Shown one piece after another: positions 38,539 through 47,848 of a stretch of 64,000 nucleotides of DNA (its first letter is position 1; every line of letters starts with the position of its first letter). The DNA is from Chlamydiota bacterium (GTDB lineage: Bacteria; Auribacterota; Tritonobacteria; UBA1439). The notes under the pieces are model-generated. The model was not told the origin of the DNA and ran no database searches. It was given only the letters and a program-made list of their open reading frames with translations. Both the position numbers and the translations under genes were made by a program. The stretch covers positions 39,178 to 103,177 of the forward strand of contig JAAYCL010000025.1 of assembly GCA_012729785.1 (NCBI GenBank), read 5' to 3'.

Positions 38539-39165
38539 TCAATCGTTCTTCGGCGATGCGCTCCCCGCCCACGGCTTGGCTCCTAAGGACAGGAAATCCG
38601 CGTTAAGGGGCAAATCAAAAGTGTAAAGCGGCTTCCCCAATTTCATTATGCGACTACAAAATCTCATTATCTTCCCCCCCGGCTCTGCGTAGGGGATGAC
38701 TATCTTGTCGGCCAATGCAGCGACCATTTCATTTCGAATACGGGTCGTACTGGCATCGGCTCTTTTGACCCTATCCCCGCAGCACGACAGGATCAAGAGT
38801 CGGCCATCGGAAAGGGCTTTGGCATATTCCTTGCGCGGCCGTTGTGCAGGTACACGGAAAGCCGGGCACCAGATAATGGGCTGGCGCCCTTTCAGAAGAA
38901 TATCGAGGCATTCCTTCTCCATTGGAGAGTGGAAACCGCTGATGACGACTACCCCGGCATCGCGCACTTCCCGGATAAAATCATAAGTCTTGAGAATAAT
39001 ATCCCCAGGACATTTGATTGAACAAAACAAGGCGAGTGTTTTACGTTTCAGGATGCCGAAATCGCCAACTGCAAAGAGCATCTTCGGCGCATGGCTTCCT
39101 AGCTGTCGCGTTAGCGATGAGGGATATCCTGTATCCGAATCCCGGATCGACAGGATATCCATCAT
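38539..39165 (-). CDS. DprA/SMF-like Rossmann protein in defence island
   Basis: A 208-residue protein with a DprA/SMF-like Rossmann-type fold: YPSSLTRQLGSHAPKMLFAVGD, then REVRDAGVVVISGFHSPMEKECLDILLKG and DGRLLILSC. Classical DprA loads RecA on ssDNA in natural transformation and is longer; this version lacks the N-terminal SAM and C-terminal winged-helix domains. Stand-alone proteins like it occur next to restriction and defence genes. ATG at 39165 has AAGGGG upstream; 74 bases separate it from the preceding gene. It is the last gene of the low-GC island; lower GC than the polyamine operon just downstream. Confidence 0.72.
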   Translation of the reverse strand: MMDILSIRDSDTGYPSSLTRQLGSHAPKMLFAVGDFGILKRKTLALFCSIKCPGDIILKTYDFIREVRDAGVVVISGFHSPMEKECLDILLKGRQPIIWCPAFRVPAQRPRKEYAKALSDGRLLILSCCGDRVKRADASTTRIRNEMVAALADKIVIPYAEPGGKIMRFCSRIMKLGKPLYTFDLPLNADFLSLGAKPWAGSASPKND

Positions 39166-39239
39166 AAGTACCCCTTGCAAACTCCTGGTGCTTATACAAC
39201 GGATTCATTGCCCGAATCCGACAGGTCGCCTTCCCATCC

Positions 39240-39860
39240 TCATGGAGAGATAAAAAACCATTCCTTTAACACGCGCTTGAGCTTGAGAAATGCATCGTCA
39301 GTACAACGATCGAAACTAACTCGGGTGGCAAGATCCGAGAAGATCTTTGACGTTTGGGATTTCCTCACTTCCCGAAGCGCAGCGAGCATCGCCTCTTTAG
39401 GGTGGGGTGGCTTTGTATCGCTTCTATCAATGATTCTCCGCCTGACTAGCCAATCTCTTAACGGTGGCATTCGATTGCTCCATCCAAGGATTGTATCCAC
39501 GTGTGGAGAATCGCTCCACACCCAACTCTCAAGTTCAGGGGCAATGACTATAGCTGCCGAACGTCCTCGCCACCCCGCCATGACCAGGCGGTTTTCCAGG
39601 TCTTCTTCCATCTCGATTCTGTCCATTCGATGGTCCTGGCCGGAGCCATGGTGATCGAAGACCACCAATGCGTACCTGGCTTGCATGATGGCGAATTGCA
39701 GAAATTCCGGGGCATTGCCATAACATCCATGATCATGTTCAGGATGGGTATGTATTTCCACCACAATAGGACTGATCCCCAAAGAATGATGCCGTGCGAG
39801 AATACCTCTCATGGTAAATTCCAGCTTCTTGTCTGGAACAAGAACCACTAGATCAATCAT
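39240..39860 (-). CDS. MAD4-like small defence protein coupled to the AAA ATPase
   Basis: A 206-residue protein starting MIDLVVLVPDKKLEFTMRGIL, with IHTHPEHDHGCY, LVVFDHHGSG and APELESWVWSDSPHV. The alternating DHxGSG and PELExWxW motifs fit my memory of the partner protein of MAD3-type ATPases (named MAD4 in the methylation-associated defence system). It is possibly a TOPRIM-related nuclease, but I cannot confirm it. The ATG overlaps the TGA of the ATPase (ATGA, 39857-39860), so the two are made together. No signal peptide or membrane segment. Confidence 0.6.
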   Translation of the reverse strand: MIDLVVLVPDKKLEFTMRGILARHHSLGISPIVVEIHTHPEHDHGCYGNAPEFLQFAIMQARYALVVFDHHGSGQDHRMDRIEMEEDLENRLVMAGWRGRSAAIVIAPELESWVWSDSPHVDTILGWSNRMPPLRDWLVRRRIIDRSDTKPPHPKEAMLAALREVRKSQTSKIFSDLATRVSFDRCTDDAFLKLKRVLKEWFFISP

Positions 39861-41110
39861 CCGAGCACCCCTCCGGCAAAGAGCACGGAAAGATTCGGTG
39901 CTCCTTTCCAGTCTTTCAACTTCGGATGCCTGTCTCCGCGCACGATGTCGGTAGCTCCATCTTCTGTCTTGGCCAAACATAAGACTTGCGATACATCGAC
40001 ATCGCTCAATACCACCGGGGAATGGGTTGCCATGAGGACTTGCGCTTCATACACCGAGGACAACGATTGCACGACCGTCTCTACAGCGCGCGGATGAATG
40101 CCATTCTCCGGCTCTTCAACGATATAGCACCCGCGGAATTCCCTTAAATAGGCGGGGAGGGTTAGTGCAAGAAGTCTAAGCGTGCCGTCTGATGCCAACC
40201 ATGACGGGACCTCGAGCCCCCCGCGATATTGGAGCATCATATATCTATGCTTGTCATCCTTTCGCTCGATAGTGCGTATCCCGACCAGATCGGGCAATGC
40301 GGTCTGGAGATGCTCCACCCATTCCGTGAATCGCTCCGGATCATTTTCTTTAAGCCGCTCTATAACCCACGGGATATTCGACCCATCGGGTTTGAAGCCC
40401 GGAATCTGCTTCGGCGGACTCGCCTTGCGAATTTCCAGACTGTTGAGAATAAATTGCTGGATGCCTGATGCAAGGTAATCTTTGAACCATAGCGAGACAG
40501 GATATTCCTTCTCGTCGGGGGGGAGGTTCGCAAACGCCACACGCCGGGGTTTTGATGGATAGGAAGGTTTATATCCCTTGGGAGTCTCCGGATAGAAATT
40601 TTCGTTGCCTCCCTGCTCTTTGCTGACGACGACCGATTGCTGTTTCCTTGATAAGCCCTTTCGAGAAAGGATGCTTGCAGGCACATTCTGAAGATGAGGA
40701 AATAGCTCTCGTTGGGGCTCGATCCGGTTTCCTTTTATCTTTAGGAGAACGCGTTCCTTCATAATGCCGATGCCCTGGCCGTCCACATCCATGCCTACGG
40801 CGACTTCATATCGGATCCGGTCAAACGCGGGATTCTCCAATACCTTGCGGATTTTCTCCGGGATAAGCGCCTCAATCGCGAGCTCGAATGAATCCTCTTT
40901 TCTCCACCAGGTCAAATCCACCGGATTATTGACTCTTTGAGACACGGCGGCCTCAAGGCCATGCGACACTAAGTCGCCCAGGAAGGCTATAACATCCAAG
41001 AATGTCGTTTTCCCTGTGGCATTTGGGCCGACGAGAACCTGAAAAGGCGTGAGACTATGCCGGATATATTTCAGGCAACGATAGTTCAAAGCTTCAACGA
41101 GCGTAATCAT
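39857..41110 (-). CDS. AAA ATPase (OLD/MAD3-like) of defence island
   Basis: A 417-residue SMC/OLD-type ATPase. Walker A GPNATGKTT at residues 28-36; a long insert between the N- and C-halves; ASDGTLRLLALTLPAYL (signature-like), CYIVEEPENGIHPRAVE (Walker B plus D-loop) and ATHSPVVLS (switch histidine). Such ATPases are sensors or drivers in many anti-phage systems and pair with a nuclease-like partner encoded next to them. ATG at 41110 has AAGGAGG that lies inside the last codons of the methyltransferase gene, 3 bases after its stop. Confidence 0.87.
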   Translation of the reverse strand: MITLVEALNYRCLKYIRHSLTPFQVLVGPNATGKTTFLDVIAFLGDLVSHGLEAAVSQRVNNPVDLTWWRKEDSFELAIEALIPEKIRKVLENPAFDRIRYEVAVGMDVDGQGIGIMKERVLLKIKGNRIEPQRELFPHLQNVPASILSRKGLSRKQQSVVVSKEQGGNENFYPETPKGYKPSYPSKPRRVAFANLPPDEKEYPVSLWFKDYLASGIQQFILNSLEIRKASPPKQIPGFKPDGSNIPWVIERLKENDPERFTEWVEHLQTALPDLVGIRTIERKDDKHRYMMLQYRGGLEVPSWLASDGTLRLLALTLPAYLREFRGCYIVEEPENGIHPRAVETVVQSLSSVYEAQVLMATHSPVVLSDVDVSQVLCLAKTEDGATDIVRGDRHPKLKDWKGAPNLSVLFAGGVLG

Positions 41111-41113
41111 ATT

Positions 41114-44100
41114 CTATTCCTCCTTATAGTCCTGTCCCATGCGGTACTTGATATCGTAATTGATAATGAAATCGAGCTCTTCCTCTGTAATACCATAGTG
41201 CTTCGCCAAGACCTTGTCGATCTTGTCGATGATCGACTTGGAGTCAGACACATTGAATTCGGCGTAAATGATTGTATCGTTGTCCTTGGTTGTAATCTTC
41301 GTGCGCTTGGCGTGCTTTTCAAGGTCCCTGCTAAGAGCACTCGCGAGGCCTTGCAACTCGAGGTCATCAAAGGCTGCTGGGGGGACTGGAAAAGACCGTG
41401 CAAGTGTATCGCTAAGATGGAAGCAATCGCCATAGGCAATAAAATATGTGTAGAAGAGACTGCTATTAAGAATAGCGTGAATCACCTGTGCCATCGGTTT
41501 TGTTGAAAAGTATAGAAATCGGCCGTGGGCAGGCGGTGCGACCTTGCCATTTTTTGAGTAGTATGGCAGGCCTACCGTAGCTTTGACCCAGTATTGAGTC
41601 GCTTCCTGATAGAAAATAAAGTGCTCAGTTGGGGTTGTCGAAATAACTCTATCCAACGTCCTTTTGGGGCGTGAGAGAAATCGATGACTGATAGATGCAT
41701 GAATCTCTCCGGATAGTTTGGGGAAGACACCCTGCATGAGTTCCTCGTCAAAGCGCGTATATTGTACCGTTGGGAAAAGATAGCCACGTGCCTCCGTAGG
41801 CCATCGGTTGTATCTAGTCGTGTAGAGCATGTTGTAGTTGGGGCGATGTGGCTTGCTGGCAATAAAAATGCAATTCCGACAGTGCTGCAGTCCATCAAAG
41901 AGCTTGCCCGGTCTGTCGTCACACGGCATTAGTGTGAGGTGAGCGGAGTGGCGCATGAGATATTCGCGGAGTAACAGCATACGCGAGGACCCCACTATTG
42001 GCAGTTGTACTATAAAACTGAAGCTACCCCCCGGGGCCAGGAGTTCGAACGACCGTTCACTACATACCGCGTAGAGGTTTCCGCTCTTTTCCACTTTGTA
42101 GTTTCTGATGCCGTATTCGCCCTTGAGGGTTGAAATTTCCTTCCATGGCGGATTGCCGATGATGACATCGAAGCCGCCCTTCTTCAAGATCCCGTAGAAC
42201 TCGGCGAACCAGTGGAAGGGCTGGTGACTCCGGCGCCATTTCTCGAACGCATCCTTCTTGGCCATGTTCACGTCGTATTCCATGGCGAGGAAGCGGTCGA
42301 GTTCGTCGGTCAATTTCTTGAGGCGGGCGCGCAGTTCCTCCTTCGCAGTGGAAAAGTCCTTTGGCGACATGCCTCGCGCAGTCTGCATTTCATGGAATTT
42401 GTGGAAGGCCCTGTCGGCGATCTCCGCTTCTTCTTCGATCTTGCGCAGTCTGTCTTCCTTGTCGCCCAGGAGCAATAGACCCTGACGTCCCCCATGAGCA
42501 TTGCGCTTCAATTCATTCTCTGCGGCATCGCGGATTTCCGCGAGATTGGCGAACCCGACAAGCGTGTTGCCGGCGCGGATATTGAAATCGATATCGGGGA
42601 GCGGCTCCAGGTCCTCAACCTGCTCGATCTGCGCCACGAGTTTCAGAAACAGCCGCAATTTACAGATCTCGACCGCCTCCTCCATGATGTCCACGCCATA
42701 GAGATTATTCACAATGATGGATTTCAGGATGAAATAGCGGCAATTGGGATGCCCTTCCACCCTTTTGAGAATACCCGTGAACGACTTGTGATAATTCGGA
42801 TGGTTTTTTCTCCCCTTCTCGCCCCATTCTTCCAGGAAGAAACGCATCCTCTCCAAGCATGCCTCGTAGAGAGGATCGAGGATATTGAGCGCCGCAAAGA
42901 GGAATGCCCCCGATCCGCATGTCGGGTCGAGCACCGTCACGCTTTCGATCGCCCGCCGAAATGCCATCAGCAGTTCCGGCCCTTCGGCGTTTTCGATCAC
43001 GTCCTGGGCGAATTGGCGGATATCGAGGTTGAGGGTGATAAGCTCGTTGATGGAACGGATCCCGCCCGATGCCAGTTTTTCCCGTACCTCCTCACAACGC
43101 TTTCGCCTGGCAACGACCTCGCGCCATATCTCCGTGGGGAGGGCATACTCGGCGGGTGCTGGCCTGTTCCATCCCTTGCGGCGCTCAATGAGTCCCGGTT
43201 TCCTTGTGTCGAGTCCTTCCGCAATCTCCGGCGGCAGCGGCGATTGGAGACCGTGGCAAACCGTCGGATAGATATACCGGTCCGGATCTTCGCGTAGCAG
43301 CCGCCATACGGAACGTTCCCCCTCGAATGCCACCGTGCATTTTTCGCGCGCGGTATCGAAGAGGGAGGGGATCACCGTATTCTTGCTGATGTACTCGGTG
43401 ATATCCTCCTTTGTATAGTACGCGCCCATCTGTTTCTGGTTGATGTATTTCTCGAAGATGTATCCGAGGACATCGGGATTGATTTCATCGTCTTTCTTGA
43501 GCGGGCGCTCGTCGAGATGCCACTGGTAGGCATCAAAGAATTCATAGAGCTGCTCAAACGCCCTGTCGGGGATCGCGATGGTTTTGCCGTGCAGTTTCTC
43601 GATCTGATGGGGCAAGAAAATCCCCCCGTTCAGATACGGGACCTCCCCGAGCAATGAGGCGGCTTTGCCCGCGCGCTCCTCTCCCTTCTTGGCGAACCCC
43701 TCGAAAAAGAGCGGACACAGGAATTCCCGATAGTAGCGATCCCTCCCCATCTCCTTTCTGCATTGGGCAAGCTTGTTCTTCAGGTAATCCCGATCGCCGT
43801 TCAGGAATCCCTTCTTCTGGATGAAATATACGAACATCAGACGGTTGAGCATGACGGAGACATACCATCGCTCAAGTCCTTTGTCTGGAATACCGTCAAG
43901 GAATTTGAGGAACGCCCCATGCTCATCCTTGAAGCGGTCGTAGAACCGCTTGGTGACGCGCTCGATATCGAACGCCGTCTTCGCTCTTCCCGTCACATCG
44001 GGGAGCGTCAGGGTTTCTTCCTCTTCAAGACTCACTACCAGTGCATGGAGCTTCTGAATAAGGGATTCTCCCGGTTGACCGGGATGGTAGGGATGCTCTC

Positions 44101-44443
44101 TGCACACTGCGGGCATACCGTGCTCGCGTCGGACCCATTGCCAGATTTGCGATCGAGGCGTGCCGCCGGTGAAGATTATGAGGTGCTCATGAGCGACTTT
44201 CGTGACCTGTCGCTCGATTTTGCGACGGGTGGGATAGTCCGGGAGCCGCCCGTTGGATTCCGGTCCGCACACGAAAGCCGCCATGCCGCATTTCTCGGCG
44301 ACAGCGGAGAGAGGATATGTGTTTCCATCCACCGTGATGTCGAGCGTGGCCTTGTGATGATTCCATCCAAGCCCTTCGATGAAAAGAGGCGTGAAGTCGA
44401 ATGAGGCGAGGTGCTTGCGGGCTTCAGCGAGATTCAAAGGCAT
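41114..44443 (-). CDS. Eco57I-like DNA adenine methyltransferase (type IIG-like)
   Basis: A 1109-residue class gamma N6-adenine methyltransferase: SAM motif I LDPTCGSGAFLFAA near residue 504, catalytic NPPW (IIGNPPWKE) near residue 760, plus GVDIMEEAVEICKLRLFL between them. The 400-residue N-terminal part (VYFIQKKGFLNGD, GYIFEKYINQKQMGAYYT) is the conserved pre-SAM region of Eco57I-class enzymes and of DrmMI/PglX-like methyltransferases; I see no clear PD-ExK nuclease. The C-terminal third is probably the target-recognition region. It starts 15 bases after the helicase stop. Host DNA would be modified at a specific site while the helicase and its partners restrict unmodified DNA. Confidence 0.87.
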   Translation of the reverse strand: MPLNLAEARKHLASFDFTPLFIEGLGWNHHKATLDITVDGNTYPLSAVAEKCGMAAFVCGPESNGRLPDYPTRRKIERQVTKVAHEHLIIFTGGTPRSQIWQWVRREHGMPAVCREHPYHPGQPGESLIQKLHALVVSLEEEETLTLPDVTGRAKTAFDIERVTKRFYDRFKDEHGAFLKFLDGIPDKGLERWYVSVMLNRLMFVYFIQKKGFLNGDRDYLKNKLAQCRKEMGRDRYYREFLCPLFFEGFAKKGEERAGKAASLLGEVPYLNGGIFLPHQIEKLHGKTIAIPDRAFEQLYEFFDAYQWHLDERPLKKDDEINPDVLGYIFEKYINQKQMGAYYTKEDITEYISKNTVIPSLFDTAREKCTVAFEGERSVWRLLREDPDRYIYPTVCHGLQSPLPPEIAEGLDTRKPGLIERRKGWNRPAPAEYALPTEIWREVVARRKRCEEVREKLASGGIRSINELITLNLDIRQFAQDVIENAEGPELLMAFRRAIESVTVLDPTCGSGAFLFAALNILDPLYEACLERMRFFLEEWGEKGRKNHPNYHKSFTGILKRVEGHPNCRYFILKSIIVNNLYGVDIMEEAVEICKLRLFLKLVAQIEQVEDLEPLPDIDFNIRAGNTLVGFANLAEIRDAAENELKRNAHGGRQGLLLLGDKEDRLRKIEEEAEIADRAFHKFHEMQTARGMSPKDFSTAKEELRARLKKLTDELDRFLAMEYDVNMAKKDAFEKWRRSHQPFHWFAEFYGILKKGGFDVIIGNPPWKEISTLKGEYGIRNYKVEKSGNLYAVCSERSFELLAPGGSFSFIVQLPIVGSSRMLLLREYLMRHSAHLTLMPCDDRPGKLFDGLQHCRNCIFIASKPHRPNYNMLYTTRYNRWPTEARGYLFPTVQYTRFDEELMQGVFPKLSGEIHASISHRFLSRPKRTLDRVISTTPTEHFIFYQEATQYWVKATVGLPYYSKNGKVAPPAHGRFLYFSTKPMAQVIHAILNSSLFYTYFIAYGDCFHLSDTLARSFPVPPAAFDDLELQGLASALSRDLEKHAKRTKITTKDNDTIIYAEFNVSDSKSIIDKIDKVLAKHYGITEEELDFIINYDIKYRMGQDYKEE

Positions 44444-44458
44444 CGTTCACACGACTCC

Positions 44459-47400
44459 CTATTTCTCGACCTTAAGATCGGACAATCCCATGGAACAGAT
44501 GATGCGTGGTTCCCGGGCGGTTTCCGCATCATCGGTCTTGACCGTGAGCGCATCGGCGTCACGGAGGGACATCACCTTTTGCGCCAGATCCTGATCGGAT
44601 ACGTGCGTCCGCAACAGGCGATTCAGAACATCCTTGGCGGCATCGCGCAACGGATACCGGTATATCTCCTCAATGGCCCGGTGCAACTCCTGCCGATCAA
44701 ACAGAGTATCCTTCACTTCTTCCGCGTATCGCTTGAGCCGCTCATATGTTCTGAACCGCGCGCCCGAGGGGCGGCCGAGCTGACCCCCGCCTGTCTTCTC
44801 TTCCTTAACGATCTGCTCGACCCCTGACCGGACGAGGGTATGATGTGCCTCAAGGCGCGGAACCGCCGGCGTGGCCGGGGCGCACCTGGCGGCATCCAGA
44901 ATCAATTTCTGCGATTCTGTAACGCTTCGACCGGAGGAATCAATCCAGGCGAGCGCATCGTTGTCCCCAGCGGTCCGCAGATAGACCAGAACTCCGGCAG
45001 GGGCCTCGGACGAGGATTTGTGCGCGCGGGTGGAATACACTACCGGTGGCAGATCGGCGACGGTTTTCTCCAATGCGGGATCGGCGCCGACCGCGTTCTT
45101 CCATATCTGATAGGCGTAGGATGCCATATCCACTTCCCCATCGGCGTCGCCGTCGAGGATACCCGCTTTTTCGGTAAAAAGATCGCGCACGGCCTTATCA
45201 TTGCGGTCATCCTCGAAGAACGCCTCGTCCGTCCCGACCACTTCAGCGTTCTCCCGCAGGCGCTGCCGTACACGGGCGCGAAGACGAATTATGCGCTCCA
45301 CGCCATCGGCGGGGAGAAACGAGTAGCTCACTATAGTTTCCGCATGTTGCCCGATGCGGTCCACACGGCCGATCCGCTGCACAAGGCGGATAATCGCCCA
45401 CGGGAGATCGTAATTGACCACAATGGCGCAGTCCTGGAGATTCTGTCCCTCGCTCAACACATCCGTGGCGATGAGCACCCGAAGTTCGTCTTTCGGGGGA
45501 ACCTTGTCCCGCTTTTCGTTGCTTTCCGGGCTGAACCTCCAGGCAAGATGCGTTGGGTCCGATGAATTTCCCGTTACAGCCGCCAGGCGATCGACTCCCA
45601 TCGCTTTGAGTTGCTTTTCGAGATAGAGCACCGTGTCGGCGAATTGGGAAAATACGATTATCTTGTCCTTGGGATGTTGTGTACGGATCAGTGCACGCAA
45701 CGCTGATAGCTTCGTATCAAGGCGGGGATTCCACTCGCCGCACATGTCCAGCACTCCGATGAGCGCTTCGGCGTCGGTACGCAGGTACTTTGGGAGTATC
45801 TTGTCGAAAAGGTCCGCGCGAAGCCAGTCGAACCGTTTTTTCCCATGAGTGGCATACCCGCGGTAAACCTCTGCTGCCCGCTTTCTGAAGCCCTCGATTG
45901 TCCGCAGGTCAGTTGTGTCCTCGGCGGCGCATGCCGTCCCTTCTTCTCCCTGGAAGATATCCCCGACAAAATCGGTGTCTTCGTCGCATATCCGAGCATC
46001 CAATAGACCGCTATCCTGTGTTCCGATGGGGAGAGGTTTCCCCGCTTCTATGGCATGGAGATAGACAAAGTTCCGAAGGATGTGTCGTTCCACCGACTGG
46101 AGAAACGCCTGTCCGCTGGATTCAAGTCGCTTGAACAGATTTGTCCGGCAGAATCCCATCAATCGCTTGCCTGCACGGGAGAGATTTTGAAGCGCCTTTG
46201 CCTCATCTCTGGTCGGCGGTGTATCGGGAGCCGGGGCGATGAAGTTGCCCAATCCATAGCGGGGCAGATGGAGTGAGCCGATTGTAGTAACGACATCCGA
46301 GGAGTAGAGACGCGCATACTGATCTTTCTTGCTGCGCTCATCGATGGAAAATTTCAACGTCTTGGGGATACGCGTGGGGAAGTAGTACGGGACCCCCTCC
46401 TTAAGCGGGAGGAACTTGCGCCCGTTCGCGGGATCAGTTTCCGCATAATTATCCATGATGAAGCTGCGCGTCCGCCGGACAAGATAGAGGCGCATGAGTT
46501 CGCGCCAGTCGTCGGCATATTCGCTCTTCTCAAAGGCCGCCAATGTTCGCGGGGCGCATTGATGGCGGCGAATGAATTCCGTCTCCCCTAGATCTTTCAG
46601 CAGCCTCTCCGGACGGATGGGGAGCGTCTGATCGTCGGGGAGGAATAACCGGAGCTGGTTTGAGAGGTCAAGATAGGTTTTATTGTAGGGTGTCGCGGAA
46701 AGCAGAATGCACTTGCTGTCGTTCTTCTTGATGTAATCACGAATGGCGCTGTAGGTCTTCCCCTCGCGGTTGCGGAGATTATGGCTTTCGTCGATCACCA
46801 CGAGACGATATCGGCGCATGTCGGGCAATTCACGGATAGCGCGGCTTAGAGAAAGCACTTTCCCGCGAAGATGGTATCGTTCCCTGTAATCTGTCCACAT
46901 GGGGAGCAGATTTTTCGGGCAGATCACCAGAGTCTCAAGATCGTAATCGTCCTCGAAAACACGCGCGAGCGCCGTCGCCATCATGGTCTTGCCGAGGCCG
47001 ACCACGTCGCCGATCAATACCCCGCCGCGCTTATTGACGTGATGTGCGGCGATTTTGACCGCTGCTTCCTGAAAGGCGAACAGCCTGTCCTTCAGCTCGT
47101 CCGGCAGGTGGAATTCGGATATGCCCTCGCGGGCCTCGCGGGATAGATGGTAGGCCATCTTGATGTAGATATGATATGGGGGGATCGCATCCTCGCGCGC
47201 CCAGCTCTCCTCGATGACGCTCACAAGATCGGAGGAGATATCGATGCACCAATGGTCACTCCATCTATCCTCGAACCATTGCGCCAGTTTTCGGCATGCA
47301 TCGTGATCGAGGACGTCGATGTTCAACTCTCCCTGATGCGCAAGGCCGGCGAGGGTCAGATTACTGCTGCCAAGGTAACCGACGGTTGGATTTATGGGAT

Positions 47401-47845
47401 CCGGTCTGAACAGCAGATACAGTTTTGCGTGGAGCGGATGGCGCAGAAACAGCCTGACGACGACCTTCTTCGCTTTAATCTGTGCGGCCAGTCTGCGAAG
47501 TCCCGCTTCGTCATCATTAGTGGGTACGCCGATCGTCAGTTGCTCCTTGAATTTCTGGACTATCTCCTTCTTGAGGCGAACGGCGATTTTCTGATCGATA
47601 TCCTCGTCTGACTTGCCCATACCGAGAAGGGTATAGACTTCTTCATGGGGTATGCGCTGCATCCCGACAAGCAGACGGCAGCAACGCCCCTCTCCGCCCG
47701 CCCAACGCTCAATGTGAGAATCCAGGGCCTTCCACCCGCGGAGATTGAAATATCCCACGCAAAAATCCGCGCGGTCGGAGACTGCAATCGTTTCACGGAG
47801 AGCGGAAAGGAGATCGTCGGAGATGTTGTCGAAGATGCGGGGCAT
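44459..47845 (-). CDS. PLD-nuclease/SNF2 helicase fusion of defence island
   Basis: A 1128-residue protein. Residues 1-200 are a phospholipase-D-type domain with one HxK motif (LHAKLYLLF, about 142) and GSSN (YLGSSNLTLAGL), as in HKD nucleases. Helicase superfamily 2 motifs follow: GDVVGLGKTM (Walker A, about 282), DESHN (about 350), SATPYNKT, then in the second RecA domain FSQFADT, ATDVLSEGQNLQDC and QRIGRVDRIGQ (about 830). Such SNF2-like helicases pair with Eco57I-type methyltransferases in restriction-like systems. ATG at 47845 has GGAGG upstream. A tandem 17-base repeat lies 50-83 bases upstream. Confidence 0.9.
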   Translation of the reverse strand: MPRIFDNISDDLLSALRETIAVSDRADFCVGYFNLRGWKALDSHIERWAGGEGRCCRLLVGMQRIPHEEVYTLLGMGKSDEDIDQKIAVRLKKEIVQKFKEQLTIGVPTNDDEAGLRRLAAQIKAKKVVVRLFLRHPLHAKLYLLFRPDPINPTVGYLGSSNLTLAGLAHQGELNIDVLDHDACRKLAQWFEDRWSDHWCIDISSDLVSVIEESWAREDAIPPYHIYIKMAYHLSREAREGISEFHLPDELKDRLFAFQEAAVKIAAHHVNKRGGVLIGDVVGLGKTMMATALARVFEDDYDLETLVICPKNLLPMWTDYRERYHLRGKVLSLSRAIRELPDMRRYRLVVIDESHNLRNREGKTYSAIRDYIKKNDSKCILLSATPYNKTYLDLSNQLRLFLPDDQTLPIRPERLLKDLGETEFIRRHQCAPRTLAAFEKSEYADDWRELMRLYLVRRTRSFIMDNYAETDPANGRKFLPLKEGVPYYFPTRIPKTLKFSIDERSKKDQYARLYSSDVVTTIGSLHLPRYGLGNFIAPAPDTPPTRDEAKALQNLSRAGKRLMGFCRTNLFKRLESSGQAFLQSVERHILRNFVYLHAIEAGKPLPIGTQDSGLLDARICDEDTDFVGDIFQGEEGTACAAEDTTDLRTIEGFRKRAAEVYRGYATHGKKRFDWLRADLFDKILPKYLRTDAEALIGVLDMCGEWNPRLDTKLSALRALIRTQHPKDKIIVFSQFADTVLYLEKQLKAMGVDRLAAVTGNSSDPTHLAWRFSPESNEKRDKVPPKDELRVLIATDVLSEGQNLQDCAIVVNYDLPWAIIRLVQRIGRVDRIGQHAETIVSYSFLPADGVERIIRLRARVRQRLRENAEVVGTDEAFFEDDRNDKAVRDLFTEKAGILDGDADGEVDMASYAYQIWKNAVGADPALEKTVADLPPVVYSTRAHKSSSEAPAGVLVYLRTAGDNDALAWIDSSGRSVTESQKLILDAARCAPATPAVPRLEAHHTLVRSGVEQIVKEEKTGGGQLGRPSGARFRTYERLKRYAEEVKDTLFDRQELHRAIEEIYRYPLRDAAKDVLNRLLRTHVSDQDLAQKVMSLRDADALTVKTDDAETAREPRIICSMGLSDLKVEK

Positions 47846-47848
47846 TGA

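Noticed and set aside
38539..47845. DISARM, BREX or full MADS system
   Set aside because: Helicase and methyltransferase resemble parts of DISARM and the ATPase pair resembles MADS, but drmA/B/C, pglZ/brxC and the MADS kinase and specificity subunit are absent.
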